DNA of 64,000 bases from Streptomyces sp. Je 1-332 (GTDB taxonomy: Bacteria > Actinomycetota > Actinomycetes > Streptomycetales > Streptomycetaceae), in the NCBI RefSeq assembly GCF_040730185.1, contig NZ_CP160402.1, positions 2,914,001 through 2,978,000 on the forward strand. Direction: 5' to 3'. This document shows positions 33,524 through 41,963 of the stretch, piece after piece (the stretch's first letter is position 1; the number at the start of each line of letters is the position of its first letter). Below the pieces are notes generated by a model. It was not told the DNA's origin. It made no database searches and saw only the letters and a list, made by a program, of their open reading frames with translations. The translations under genes were made by a program, and so were the position numbers.

Positions 33524-35053
33524 ATGTGCGGAATCGCAGCGATCATCGACACCGCCCCGAGTGCGGACACCGAGCGGCAGTTGGAGCGCCGCGACCGGGA
33601 ACTGCTCGGCATGCTCGGCCGGATCCGCCACCGGGGCGACCCGGAGTGCTTCGCGGAGCGCTCGGTCGGGACCGGAGCGGCCCTCGGCACGAACCGGCTG
33701 GCCATCGTCGACCGTGAGCACGCCCAGCAGCCCCAGACCGACGCACAGGGACAGATCCGGGTCGCCTACAACGGAGAGCTCTACGGATTCGGGACCGTGC
33801 GCAAGGAGCTGGAGGACCTCGGCCACACGTTCCGTACGGCCTCGGACACCGAGGTTCTGATCCACGGCTATCTGGAGTGGGGCGAGAAGCTGCTCGACCG
33901 TCTCAACGGCATGTTCGCGTTCGTGCTCCACGACCTGCGGGACGGGACGTTCCTGGCCGCCCGGGACCACGTAGGGATCAAGCCGCTCTACTACGTCCGG
34001 CGGGGCACGGCCTACTACTTCGCGTCGGAGCAGAAGTGCCTGCTGACGTACGACGCCCCGATTCACACCGTGAGTCCGGGGACGTACCTCAAGGACGGCC
34101 GGGAGCAGCGGTACTTCAGCCTGTCGACGCAACCGCGCGACATCGGCCCGCAGGACGCGGTGGCGACCTACCGCCGGCTGTTCGACGAGGCGGTGCGGCA
34201 GCAGGTGGACACGGATCTGCCACTCGCGGTGACGTTCAGCGGCGGGATAGACAGCGCGGCCGTGCTCCACACGGCACGCCGCTTCCACCCGGCGGTGACA
34301 GCCTTCACGATCGGCTTCGAGGGCTCGGCCGATGTCGAGGTGGCAGAGCGCTACTGCCGGGAGGAGGGAATCGCGCATGTGGTCGCCCGCCTCGACCGGC
34401 AGGAGCTGATCGACGCCATTCCGGAGGTCGTGCACGGGGCCGAGTTCTTCGAGGCGATCGACGCCATGGACACCTGTGTCGGGCAGTTCGCCTTCCGTCT
34501 CGTCAAACAGCACGGGTTCAAGCTCGCGCTGTGCGGCGAGGGGAGTGATGAAGTCAACGCGGGATACGACCTGTTCAGGCAGCACGACGATCCTGTCGGG
34601 CTGATGCGCTACCGGGTCCACAATCTGCACCGGACCGATCTGCAGCGGGTCGACCGGTCGAGCATGATGCACTCCGTCGAGACACGGGTGCCTTTCATGG
34701 ACCGTCACCTCCTGGAGTTCGCCTACTCGGTGCCGATGGACCTGAAGCTCCGCGACGGGCAGGACAAGTGGCTGCTGCGAGAGGCGTTCCGCGGCCGGCT
34801 GCCGTCGTATCTCGTCGACCGGCCCAAGATCCGGATGCCCGACGGCAGCGGCCTGAAGAACACCCTTGTGGATTACGCCCGCACGCAGGGCGGTGTCGAG
34901 CCCGGGCTCGGCGCGGACATCGGTGTCGATACACCGGAAGGGGCGTTCTTCCTGCAGCAGTACCTGAAGGCCGGGTTCCCGATGCCGCGGGAGCGGCACA
35001 AGAGGGCGGGTTACGACTACTCCGCCAACGGTTACTTCGAGTTCGTCTCCTAG
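33524..35053 (+). CDS. Asparagine synthase (glutamine-hydrolysing) family amidotransferase
   Basis: A 509-residue two-domain enzyme. The N-terminal glutaminase domain has the catalytic Cys2 ('MCGIAAIID'), 'GTNRLAIVD' and 'AYNGELYGF'. The C-terminal synthetase domain has the PP-loop '[16 protein letters not shown]' (about 235-250), '[16 protein letters not shown]' and '[19 protein letters not shown]'. All key residues look intact. It adenylates a carboxylate and adds ammonia from glutamine, so it would place an amide on aspartate or on a cluster intermediate. Fifteen bp after AroA-like gene 2, in the same operon. Within biosynthetic loci such proteins often act on non-aspartate acids. Confidence 0.9.
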   Translation: MCGIAAIIDTAPSADTERQLERRDRELLGMLGRIRHRGDPECFAERSVGTGAALGTNRLAIVDREHAQQPQTDAQGQIRVAYNGELYGFGTVRKELEDLGHTFRTASDTEVLIHGYLEWGEKLLDRLNGMFAFVLHDLRDGTFLAARDHVGIKPLYYVRRGTAYYFASEQKCLLTYDAPIHTVSPGTYLKDGREQRYFSLSTQPRDIGPQDAVATYRRLFDEAVRQQVDTDLPLAVTFSGGIDSAAVLHTARRFHPAVTAFTIGFEGSADVEVAERYCREEGIAHVVARLDRQELIDAIPEVVHGAEFFEAIDAMDTCVGQFAFRLVKQHGFKLALCGEGSDEVNAGYDLFRQHDDPVGLMRYRVHNLHRTDLQRVDRSSMMHSVETRVPFMDRHLLEFAYSVPMDLKLRDGQDKWLLREAFRGRLPSYLVDRPKIRMPDGSGLKNTLVDYARTQGGVEPGLGADIGVDTPEGAFFLQQYLKAGFPMPRERHKRAGYDYSANGYFEFVS

Positions 35054-35095
35054 GGGTCCGCCTCCCGGGGGTCCGTCTCCCGGGAGGCGGACCCC
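35053..35095 (+). terminator. Long perfect hairpin after the amidotransferase gene
   Basis: A 17-bp perfect stem (arms 35053-35069 and 35079-35095, GGGGTCCGCCTCCCGGG and its complement) with a 9-nt loop, starting at the last base of the stop codon. No T-run follows, so it could be a terminator, attenuator or mRNA 3' stabiliser separating the first operon part from AroA-like gene 3. Confidence 0.8.
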
Positions 35096-35139
35096 CAGGG
35101 GTGGCTCAGGCCACCAGACCGAGGAAGGCACAGCCCGTC

Positions 35140-36408
35140 ATGTACAGAGCTCCCTTCTGGCCCGCACCCCACATGGACCGGCCCGTCAACGCGTGGGTAC
35201 GGCTGCCAGGTTCGAAGTCCATGACCAACCGCGCCCTGGTCCTCGCGGCGCTCGCCGATGAACCGTCCACCGTGCGCGAACCCCTGCACAGCCGTGACAG
35301 CGCTCTCATGGCCGGCGCCCTGCGCTCACTGGGCACCACGATCGAGGAGACGGCCGACGGCGCCTGGCGCATCACGCCGGGTTCGCTGCGTGGCCCGGCC
35401 GACGTGAACTGCGGCCCCGCCGGTACTGTCCTGCGTTTCCTGCCGCCTGTGGCCACGCTCGCCGAGGGGCGGGTACGGATCGACGGCGATCTGCAGGCAC
35501 GCAACCGCCCCATGGCAACCGCGATCAACGCCCTGCGGCTGGTGGGCGCTCAGCTCAGCGGGCACGGCCTGCCGTTCGAAGTCCACGGCAGGGGGCGCCT
35601 GTTGGGCGGTCCGGTCACCGTGGACGCGTCCCGGTCGTCGCAGTTCGTCTCCGGGTTGCTGCTCGCGGGCGCACGGTTCGAGCAAGGCGTCAGCGTCACA
35701 CATCGCGGAGAGCCGGTGCCCTCGCGGCCGCACATCGCCATGACCGTGCAGATGCTGCGGCGCGCGGGCGTCGAGGTCGACGACTCGACGCCCGACGTCT
35801 GGCACATCCGTCCCGGCCCGGTCCACGCACTGGACACCAAGGTCGAGCCCGACCTCGCCGGCGCGGCGCCGTTCCTCGCCGCGGCGGCGGTCACCGGGGG
35901 GACAGTGACCGTGCCCGGCTGGCCGGAGTCCACCACTCAGGCCGGTGCTGCCATCCGCGACATCCTCGGGGAGATGGGCGCCTCCTGCGCTCGTACGCCC
36001 GAAGGGCTGGCCGTGACCGGGCCCGGACGGTTGCAGGGCATCGACGTGGATCTGCACGCTCTCGGTGAGCTCACTCCTACCGTCGCCGCGCTGGCGGCCC
36101 TGGCGGACGGGCCGTCGCGGCTGCGCGGGATCGCGCACCTGCGCGGCCACGGGACCGACCGCCTCGACGCACTCCAGCGGGAGCTCAACGCGCTCGGCGG
36201 CGCGGTGGAGCAGAACTCCGACGGACTTCTCATCACCCCGCGTGCCCTGCACGGCGGTACCTGGCACGCCTGCAACGACCACCGGCTGGCGACGGCGGGC
36301 GCGATCCTGGGCCTCGTCGTCCCGGGGATCGAGGTGGACGACATCACCGCGACGGGCAGGACGCTGCCCGACTTCCCGGATCTGTGGGAAACGATGGCCA
36401 AGGGCTGA
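35140..36408 (+). CDS. EPSP-synthase-fold protein 3 (actinobacterial AroA type, Glu to Gly)
   Basis: A 422-residue protein close to actinobacterial AroA in text: '[20 protein letters not shown]' (K26, S27, R31), '[16 protein letters not shown]', '[14 protein letters not shown]', '[13 protein letters not shown]', '[20 protein letters not shown]', '[21 protein letters not shown]', '[13 protein letters not shown]'. Two changes stand out: '[11 protein letters not shown]' has Gly338 where AroA has the catalytic Glu ('RGHETDRL'), and Arg407 replaces the PEP-binding Lys ('TGRTLPDF' for 'KTLPDF'). It may be a repurposed AroA or a resistance-type variant. GAGGAAGG ribosome-binding site. Confidence 0.85.
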   Translation: MYRAPFWPAPHMDRPVNAWVRLPGSKSMTNRALVLAALADEPSTVREPLHSRDSALMAGALRSLGTTIEETADGAWRITPGSLRGPADVNCGPAGTVLRFLPPVATLAEGRVRIDGDLQARNRPMATAINALRLVGAQLSGHGLPFEVHGRGRLLGGPVTVDASRSSQFVSGLLLAGARFEQGVSVTHRGEPVPSRPHIAMTVQMLRRAGVEVDDSTPDVWHIRPGPVHALDTKVEPDLAGAAPFLAAAAVTGGTVTVPGWPESTTQAGAAIRDILGEMGASCARTPEGLAVTGPGRLQGIDVDLHALGELTPTVAALAALADGPSRLRGIAHLRGHGTDRLDALQRELNALGGAVEQNSDGLLITPRALHGGTWHACNDHRLATAGAILGLVVPGIEVDDITATGRTLPDFPDLWETMAKG

Positions 36409-36494
36409 CACCCCGTCGGCAGCGGTCAGCCACGCCGGCACCCAGCCGAGGCCCACCCCTGCGCTCCTTCGCCCCCTTTCGACTGGGAGGAACC

Positions 36495-37874
36495 ATGGCC
36501 AAGCCTGCGCCGGCCGCGCCGCCGCCCGCAGAGCTCCGTCCCGGCGAGCCGGTCACGAGCCTCATCGACGACACTCCGGTGACCTGGTTCCACCGCCGGC
36601 TCACCGCCTTCTGCTCCGGCGGCCCCTTCCTCGACGGCTTCGCACTGGGCGTCGTCGGCCTCGCCCTGCCACAGATCGCCCGGCAGTGGCAGCTGAGCGG
36701 CCTGTGGCAGGGCATGCTCGCGGCGGCGGCACTGCTCGGCATCCTCGTCGGGGGCCTCGTCTTCGGGTACGTCACCGACCTCGTCGGCCGCAAGGTGATG
36801 TACTCCCTCAACATCGCCGCGATCGCCGTGTGCGCGGCCGCCCAGTTCTTCGTCACCGGGCCCGAGCAGCTGCTGGTGCTGCGTGTTCTGCTCGGCGTCA
36901 CCATCGGGGCGGACTACCCCATCGCGTCCTCGCTCCTCGCGGAGTTCGCTCCCCGCAGGTCCCGCCCGCGGCTGATCGGGCTGCAGACCATCATGTGGTC
37001 GGCGGGCAACGCGTCGGCGTACCTCGTCGGTGACGCGCTGCTGCGGCTCGGGCCGGACGCCTGGCGGTGGATCCTCGTCTCCCCCGCCGTACCCGCGCTC
37101 GCCCTGGCGCTCCTGCGCGTCGGTACACCCGAGTCCCCCCGCTGGCTCCTGAGCAAAGGCCGTACCGACGAGGCCCTGCGGGTGATGCGCAAGGTGTACG
37201 GGCCGGGCGCCCGGCTCGACGGGATCGAGAGCCGGCCCGCCGCCACGGAGTTCCGGCAGGTCTTCCAAGGCGTGTATCTGCGGCGCACCCTCTTCGTGGC
37301 CGTCTTCTGGACCTGCTCGGTGACGCCGGTCTACGCGCTGTACAGCTTCGCTCCCATGCTGCTCGACGCCCTGGGCATCGACACCGCAGGGGGTACGGAG
37401 ACGGACAACCTGGGGTCGGTGGCCATCGGTCTGCTGCTGCTCGCCGGAACGGTCGTGGCCACGCTCGTCGCGGGCCGGGTGCGCAGGCGGACGCTGCTCG
37501 TCCTGCCCTTCGCCATCGCCAGTGCGAGCCTGCTGGCGCTGGGCCTGGTGCCGGAGACGTCCGTGGGGGCCGTCGCTCTCCTGCTCGGCGTGTACACGCT
37601 GTTCATCGGCGGCCCGACCATCCTGCAGTGGATCTATCCGAACGAGATCTACCCCACGGAGATCCGTGCGACGGCCTTCGGCGTCGGGGTCGCCACCAGC
37701 CGGGTGGGAGCGGTGCTCGGCACCTTCGTCGTACCCCTGCTCCTGACGGGCGTAGGCGTCTCGGCCACGATGCTCGTCGTCGGGGCCATCAGCGCGGTCG
37801 GGGCCCTGGTGTCCGTGTGGCTCGCGCCCGAGACGCACGGACATACGCTCGATGAGGCGGCGCGGAACGGTTGA
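36495..37874 (+). CDS. MFS transporter, sugar/metabolite-porter type
   Basis: A 459-residue 12-helix major facilitator. Seen: 'FLDGFALGVVGLALPQI' in helix 1, loop 2-3 motif 'FGYVTDLVGRKVMYSL', 'LLGVTIGADYPIASSLLAEF' and 'TPESPRWLLSKGRTDEALRVM', plus the second-half motif 'YPNEIYPTEIRATAFGVG'. These are marks of the sugar-porter/metabolite:H+ symporter group. Eighty-six bp after AroA-like gene 3 with a GGGAGGAAC site. It may import a precursor (for example shikimate- or quinate-like) or export the product; direction is not visible in sequence. Confidence 0.88.
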   Translation: MAKPAPAAPPPAELRPGEPVTSLIDDTPVTWFHRRLTAFCSGGPFLDGFALGVVGLALPQIARQWQLSGLWQGMLAAAALLGILVGGLVFGYVTDLVGRKVMYSLNIAAIAVCAAAQFFVTGPEQLLVLRVLLGVTIGADYPIASSLLAEFAPRRSRPRLIGLQTIMWSAGNASAYLVGDALLRLGPDAWRWILVSPAVPALALALLRVGTPESPRWLLSKGRTDEALRVMRKVYGPGARLDGIESRPAATEFRQVFQGVYLRRTLFVAVFWTCSVTPVYALYSFAPMLLDALGIDTAGGTETDNLGSVAIGLLLLAGTVVATLVAGRVRRRTLLVLPFAIASASLLALGLVPETSVGAVALLLGVYTLFIGGPTILQWIYPNEIYPTEIRATAFGVGVATSRVGAVLGTFVVPLLLTGVGVSATMLVVGAISAVGALVSVWLAPETHGHTLDEAARNG

Positions 37875-38069
37875 GCCTGCGTATCGCCCTGCTCACCTTG
37901 CCGCGGAGCGGGGTGCGCATGACTGTGGCATATGCCAGGGTGGCGCGTTCCTGCTGACAGAGCTGGGACGCGCCACCAATCTCGTCAACAGCCGCTCCAC
38001 ATGGGCCTCTTGGCGGCTATCGTGGGACGGAGCCCAGCTGTCCGGAACCGTTCCACGCAGGGGGAAGCC

Positions 38070-38828
38070 GTGGCGCTGAAGCACGAGCCGACCACGCCGC
38101 AGCACTCGGTGCAGAGCGCCCTGCGGGTGCTCGAGATCGTCGCCCGGCACGACGGCGGCGTCACCGACGTCGAGCTCGCCCGGCAGACCGGACTGCCCGC
38201 ACCCCGGCTCGCCGCCCTGCTGCGCATGCTGCGCCGCGAGGCGTACGTCGAGCAGGTGGCCGACGGTGCGTATGTGGCCGGCGCATCCCTCGCCCGCCTC
38301 GGCTCGGCCCACTGCCGCGACCAGGCCCTGCGGGACAAGCTGAAGCTGACCCTCGACGGGCTGCGCGACTCGATCGGCGCCGCCGTCTACATCAGCCGGT
38401 ACGAGGACGGCGAAATCAAGATCACCGACTTCGCGGACGGCCCCCGCACCCCCAAGGTCAACGAGTGGGTGGACTTCCGCTCCTCCGCGCACGCCAGCGC
38501 GGTCGGCAAGAGCCTGCTGACCCAGCTCGACCTGAACGGCCGCAGGGACCACCTCTCCCGCCACAAGATGGCCCGCCTCACCTCCCGGACGATCACGAAC
38601 GAGCGGGTGCTGCTCAACCGCCTCGCCGCCCAACCCGCCACCGTCCCGGTCCTCGACCTCCAGGAGTACGCGGTCGGCACGGTCTGCGCCGCCGTCCCCA
38701 TCACCGCGGGCTCCGCGGTCGGCTGCCTGGCGCTCTCCCTGCCGGTGGAGCACGCGCACCGGCTGCGGGAAGCGGCCCGGACGCTCAACCGCGGTGCGGC
38801 GCCCGTGCTGCTCTCGCTGGCGATCTAG
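38070..38828 (+). CDS. IclR-family transcriptional regulator
   Basis: A 252-residue regulator with an N-terminal winged helix ('HSVQSALRVLEIVARHDGGVTDVELARQTG', about 11-40) and a C-terminal effector domain ('ALRDKLKLTLDGLRDSIGAA', 'FRSSAHASAVGKSLLTQLD', 'AVGTVCAAVPITAGSAVGCLAL'). GTG 38070 has a GGGGGA site; the longer frame upstream is unlikely. It lies between the AroA-like/MFS genes and tRNA-Lys copy 2. It could govern the neighbouring transporter, but this gene-tRNA pair may equally be a core neighbour unrelated to the cluster. Confidence 0.87.
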   Translation: MALKHEPTTPQHSVQSALRVLEIVARHDGGVTDVELARQTGLPAPRLAALLRMLRREAYVEQVADGAYVAGASLARLGSAHCRDQALRDKLKLTLDGLRDSIGAAVYISRYEDGEIKITDFADGPRTPKVNEWVDFRSSAHASAVGKSLLTQLDLNGRRDHLSRHKMARLTSRTITNERVLLNRLAAQPATVPVLDLQEYAVGTVCAAVPITAGSAVGCLALSLPVEHAHRLREAARTLNRGAAPVLLSLAI

Positions 38829-38889
38829 GCACGCCTCGCGGGCGGTCCCGAGCACCCTCCGGGACCAGGTATTATTTTCGAGTCAGCAG

Positions 38890-38963
38890 GCGCCGCTAGC
38901 TCAGTTGGTTAGAGCAGCTGACTCTTAATCAGCGGGTCCGGGGTTCGAGTCCCTGGCGGCGCA
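38890..38963 (+). tRNA. tRNA-Lys (anticodon CTT), copy 2
   Basis: Identical over all 74 nt to the tRNA at 13741-13814, with the preceding eight bases (GTCAGCAG) also identical. Upstream promoter sequence differs (TATTAT near 38869 is a likely -10). CCA not encoded. Confidence 0.97.
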
Positions 38964-38985
38964 CTAGCGATCAGGTCGCTGACCT

Positions 38986-39013
38986 AGGGCTTCTCGGTTC
39001 TCCGAGAAGCCCT
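38986..39013 (+). terminator. Hairpin terminator after tRNA-Lys copy 2
   Basis: A 12-bp perfect stem (AGGGCTTCTCGG at 38986-38997 with CCGAGAAGCCCT at 39002-39013), 4-nt loop, followed by TT. Also faces the converging GH3-type gene. Confidence 0.88.
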
Positions 39014-39023
39014 TTCGCGTTTC

Positions 39024-40679
39024 TCAGGTGCCGCTCGTCGCCGTGATCAGATCCCAGGCCGCCCCGTCGGGCTGGAACACCTGGTCCTTCACCTCGGGCG
39101 GGCGCATCCCCGCGGCGACCCTGCGGTGCCAGTTCGCCACGAAGGCGGGCGCCGGCACGGGCAGCACGCGCGCGGCGGCGAGGGCGCCGCCCGCACGTGC
39201 CCGCCGGTAGTGCGGGTTCGCCCGGCACAGCTCCTCGTCGAGCACGCCCGCGAAGGACGTCACGCCCGAGGTGTCCGCACCGCTCAACGCGGCGGCCACC
39301 GTGTAGTGGTGGGACCCGTCCGCCCGCTCCGGCCTGGCGGTCATGTTGATCACATCGATGCCGGTACGTCGCGACGCCTCGGCCACCGCACGCACCAGCT
39401 GCATCTCGCGCAGCCGCTCTCCCGCCACGTCCGAGAGGCCCGCCCGGCCCGCGTACGCGACCCGGGGCGCCGCTCCCACCCGGTCCACGACGTGGGCCAC
39501 ATCGCCCAGGACATAGCGGTACAGGCCGCCCAGGTGCGAGAGGACGACGTGGTAGTCGCGGCCGGGTTCCAGCTCGCCGTACAGGAGGGTGGGGGTGTCC
39601 GCGCGCACGTCGTCGGCCGCGTCGACGAACTCGTACAGCGCGGACGAGACGGCCAGGTGGCCCGCGTGCGGGTGCCGGTCGAGCGGCACCCCCACCGGCC
39701 CCTCCGAGGCCGCCGCCGGGGTGGGAAGGACGGTGACGTCGTCGCCGTACACCTCCCGCAGGCGCGGCAGATACAGCGAGGCGACGCCGCCGGTCCAGCA
39801 GTAGAGCACGCGGACGCGGGGCCAGACCGCGGCAGGCGCGGGGCCGTGCCGCTCGAGCTCGGCGGCGCGGACCGGGTCGGGGGTGCCTCCCGGGCGGCCG
39901 CCGAGGGTGCCGTCGCGCACGTCGCGCAGGATCCGCGGCCACCACTGGGCGAGCAGCTCGGGCAGCATCGCGAGCATCGTCGGATTGTGGCCGATCACGC
40001 AGCGCACGTCGTGCTCCACGGCCATGCGCAGACGGAGGTAGAGCTTTTCCAGGTAGTCCCGCTCGTCCACCGGCACGGGCAGCTCGGCCCACGGCGCCTC
40101 GCTGCCGGGCTCCCGGAGGGTGACCCCGAAGCCGCCCCGCAGATCGGCCTGGCTCGGGCCGAGGCTCGGCCGCCCCGACCGCGTGGTGTTCGGCCGTGCG
40201 AGCCGGTCGTGGCGGAGGTTCAGGGTGGCCGCGCCCAGCGAGAGGGACTCGGGGAAGTACTCGGCGGGCACGCCCATCGCCGCACGGAAGTAGGGCAGGT
40301 AGACGTTCCTGAGGAACGGCTCCGTCACCGGTATCCGCTTGCGCGAGCCGGTGCTGCCGCTGGTGGTGAAGAAGAGCCGCGGCTCCGCACGGGTGAGCAC
40401 ACCGGGTGCGCCGTCGGCGGCGCGGGCCAGCCAGGGGTCGTACTCCTGGTAGGTGCGCAGTGGCACCGCCCTGCGGTACTCGTCGAGCGTGCGGACGCCC
40501 GAAAGGCCGTGCTCCGTGGCGAACTCGCTGCCCGCGGCCTGGGCGAGCAGTTCCTCGAAGACGTGGCGCTGCGCCTGGGCGGGGTCGGCCACGGAAGCGG
40601 CCAACTGGCCCTTGGCGCGGACCAGTTCCTGCCGGAAGGCGGCGTCGCCCGGGTGGTTGCGCGGAGGTCGCACGGTCAC
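39024..40679 (-). CDS. GH3-family acyl-adenylate/amido-synthetase-like protein
   Basis: A 551-residue protein of the GH3 (auxin-responsive) family, an ANL-type fold that adenylates a carboxylic acid and, in plants, joins it to an amino acid. ATP loop 'LFFTTSGSTGSRKRIPVTE' (about 120), 'VLYCWTGGVASLYLPRL' (about 290), and 'YHVVLSHLGGLYRYVLGDVAHVV' (about 385), which is the typical GH3 'LYRYRLGDV' segment. GTG start overlaps the kinase-like gene stop by 4 bp. Last gene of a four-gene minus-strand operon (43103 to 39024). Acid and acceptor are unknown. Confidence 0.85.
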   Translation of the reverse strand: MTVRPPRNHPGDAAFRQELVRAKGQLAASVADPAQAQRHVFEELLAQAAGSEFATEHGLSGVRTLDEYRRAVPLRTYQEYDPWLARAADGAPGVLTRAEPRLFFTTSGSTGSRKRIPVTEPFLRNVYLPYFRAAMGVPAEYFPESLSLGAATLNLRHDRLARPNTTRSGRPSLGPSQADLRGGFGVTLREPGSEAPWAELPVPVDERDYLEKLYLRLRMAVEHDVRCVIGHNPTMLAMLPELLAQWWPRILRDVRDGTLGGRPGGTPDPVRAAELERHGPAPAAVWPRVRVLYCWTGGVASLYLPRLREVYGDDVTVLPTPAAASEGPVGVPLDRHPHAGHLAVSSALYEFVDAADDVRADTPTLLYGELEPGRDYHVVLSHLGGLYRYVLGDVAHVVDRVGAAPRVAYAGRAGLSDVAGERLREMQLVRAVAEASRRTGIDVINMTARPERADGSHHYTVAAALSGADTSGVTSFAGVLDEELCRANPHYRRARAGGALAAARVLPVPAPAFVANWHRRVAAGMRPPEVKDQVFQPDGAAWDLITATSGT

Positions 40680-41293
40680 TCCTTCATGGCGCGCAGGACG
40701 TGGTCGGTGGTGGCGGCGATGTCCTGGCCCGCCGGGACGTGCTCGACACGCAGGCCCCTGACCGCGTCGAGGAGTCCTGCCCGCAGGTCGCGCTGGAAAC
40801 GGGTGAAGGACTCCACGTCGGGTGCCGGCCCGTAGTACTCCATCGGGTTGCACAGGGCTCCCGCGCCACTGCGCCGCCACGCGGTGGCCGGCGCCACGTC
40901 CAGGAGGACCACACCGGACGGGCGCGGCAAGGACTGCCAGTACTCCTGCCAGGGCCCGTCGGTCAGGCCCAGGAGGCGGCATTTGACCAGGATCTTGTAG
41001 TAGTAGGAGTCCAGGAGCGGGGTGCTCTCCGGCGGCGCGGTGAGGACGCTGTCCCGCAGGTAGGCGACCGCGACGTTCAGCAGCGCCATGACGTAGTCCG
41101 GTGAGTTCCCTCCCGCGTACGCCTTGCCGAGAGCGGCAGGCAGCTGGGCCAGGGCGCGGTAGTCGCCGGTCAGCATCGGCGGGTCGTACGACGTGGGCCG
41201 TACGCGTCCGCCGCGGTCCGCGAGGGCGGCGAGTACCGACGACTTGCCGCAGTAGTCGGTGCCGAGCAGGACCCAGAAGTCCGGGTCAGCCAC
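40676..41293 (-). CDS. P-loop kinase-like protein (thymidylate-kinase-like)
   Basis: A 205-residue protein with an N-terminal P-loop 'VLLGTDYCGKSSVLAAL' (about 8-24), a Tyr-rich middle 'PLLDSYYYKILVKCRLLGL' resembling the DR(Y/F) region of nucleotide kinases, and 'GVVLLDVAPATAWRR', similar to the 'LD..PE.A..R' lid segment of thymidylate kinases. The usual DRY Arg is not obvious, so the substrate may not be dTMP. GTG start; overlaps the upstream gene by 8 bp. Part of the GH3 operon, so a role in activating that pathway's substrate is likely. Confidence 0.7.
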   Translation of the reverse strand: MADPDFWVLLGTDYCGKSSVLAALADRGGRVRPTSYDPPMLTGDYRALAQLPAALGKAYAGGNSPDYVMALLNVAVAYLRDSVLTAPPESTPLLDSYYYKILVKCRLLGLTDGPWQEYWQSLPRPSGVVLLDVAPATAWRRSGAGALCNPMEYYGPAPDVESFTRFQRDLRAGLLDAVRGLRVEHVPAGQDIAATTDHVLRAMKE

Positions 41294-41963
41294 GGGCGTC
41301 CTCCTCGGCCTCGACGCGCGCGAAGGCGCGCAGCCGGTCGGGGTCGCACGGGTCCTGATGCACCCTCACATAGCAGGGCTCGGCGATGGGTTCTGGCAGC
41401 TCCTCGACGTGATGGACCGTCAGTACGTCACCGGGGGCCAGGACTCCGGTCAGCACGGACTCGGCCAGGGTGTGATTGACGTGCACCAGATAGCGCGGCA
41501 GGGAGAGCCCCGCGGTGGCGACCGTCATCCGCCGGCGCCGGGCGCCGCCGCCCCGCCGCGCCGGCCCCGCGGGGGCGTGGGGCACGTCGAGCGTGAAGGG
41601 GCCCGGCAGGACGGAGGGCAGGTCGCCCTGGACCGCCCGCAGCAGCAGGCGCAGTTCGCGGTGGGTGACGCGGGGGCCGGCGGCGTACCAGGCGACCTGG
41701 CCGTCGGGGGCGACGACGGAGGGCGGCAGACGGCCCGCGAGGTTCCGCGGATTGCCCGCGAGGAACACGGTCCGGGTGAAGTCGGCCTGCCACCGCGCCC
41801 GGTCCCGCGGGGGCAGCCAGGTGGCGAAGTCCAGTGCGGAGCGGGCGAATCCGCGCGGGTCGAAGCCGCGCAGCACCGCCACGGCGGACGCCCCGGTGCG
41901 CCGCGGTCCCGCGGCGCGTATGCGGGTGTCCAGAAGCTCGCGGAGTTCTTCTTGCGTGTGCAT
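41286..41963 (-). CDS. Hypothetical protein (possibly DUF6182) of the GH3 operon
   Basis: A 225-residue soluble protein that I recognise only loosely; it resembles a streptomycete DUF (possibly DUF6182). N-terminal helix 'TQEELRELLDTRIRAAG', then 'VAVLRGFDPRGFARSALDFA', a basic linker 'GPARRGGGARRRRMTV', and a C-terminal half with 'YLVHVNHTLAESVLTGVLAPGDVLTVHH'. No catalytic motif seen. ATG follows the upstream stop with no gap. Confidence 0.6.
   Translation of the reverse strand: MHTQEELRELLDTRIRAAGPRRTGASAVAVLRGFDPRGFARSALDFATWLPPRDRARWQADFTRTVFLAGNPRNLAGRLPPSVVAPDGQVAWYAAGPRVTHRELRLLLRAVQGDLPSVLPGPFTLDVPHAPAGPARRGGGARRRRMTVATAGLSLPRYLVHVNHTLAESVLTGVLAPGDVLTVHHVEELPEPIAEPCYVRVHQDPCDPDRLRAFARVEAEEDARG

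Noticed and set aside
32168..35131. A 987-codon minus-strand open frame opposite the AroA-like and asparagine synthase genes
   Set aside because: It has no recognisable domain and is opposite genes with clear motifs and ribosome-binding sites.
35140..36408. Calling this gene the housekeeping aroA
   Set aside because: It has Gly in place of the catalytic Glu and Arg for the PEP-binding Lys, and sits with two other AroA-like genes and transporters.
13741..38963. Calling the region between the two tRNA-Lys genes an integrated mobile island
   Set aside because: No integrase, excisionase, plasmid or conjugation gene is present between the two tRNAs, so only the repeat itself is reported.
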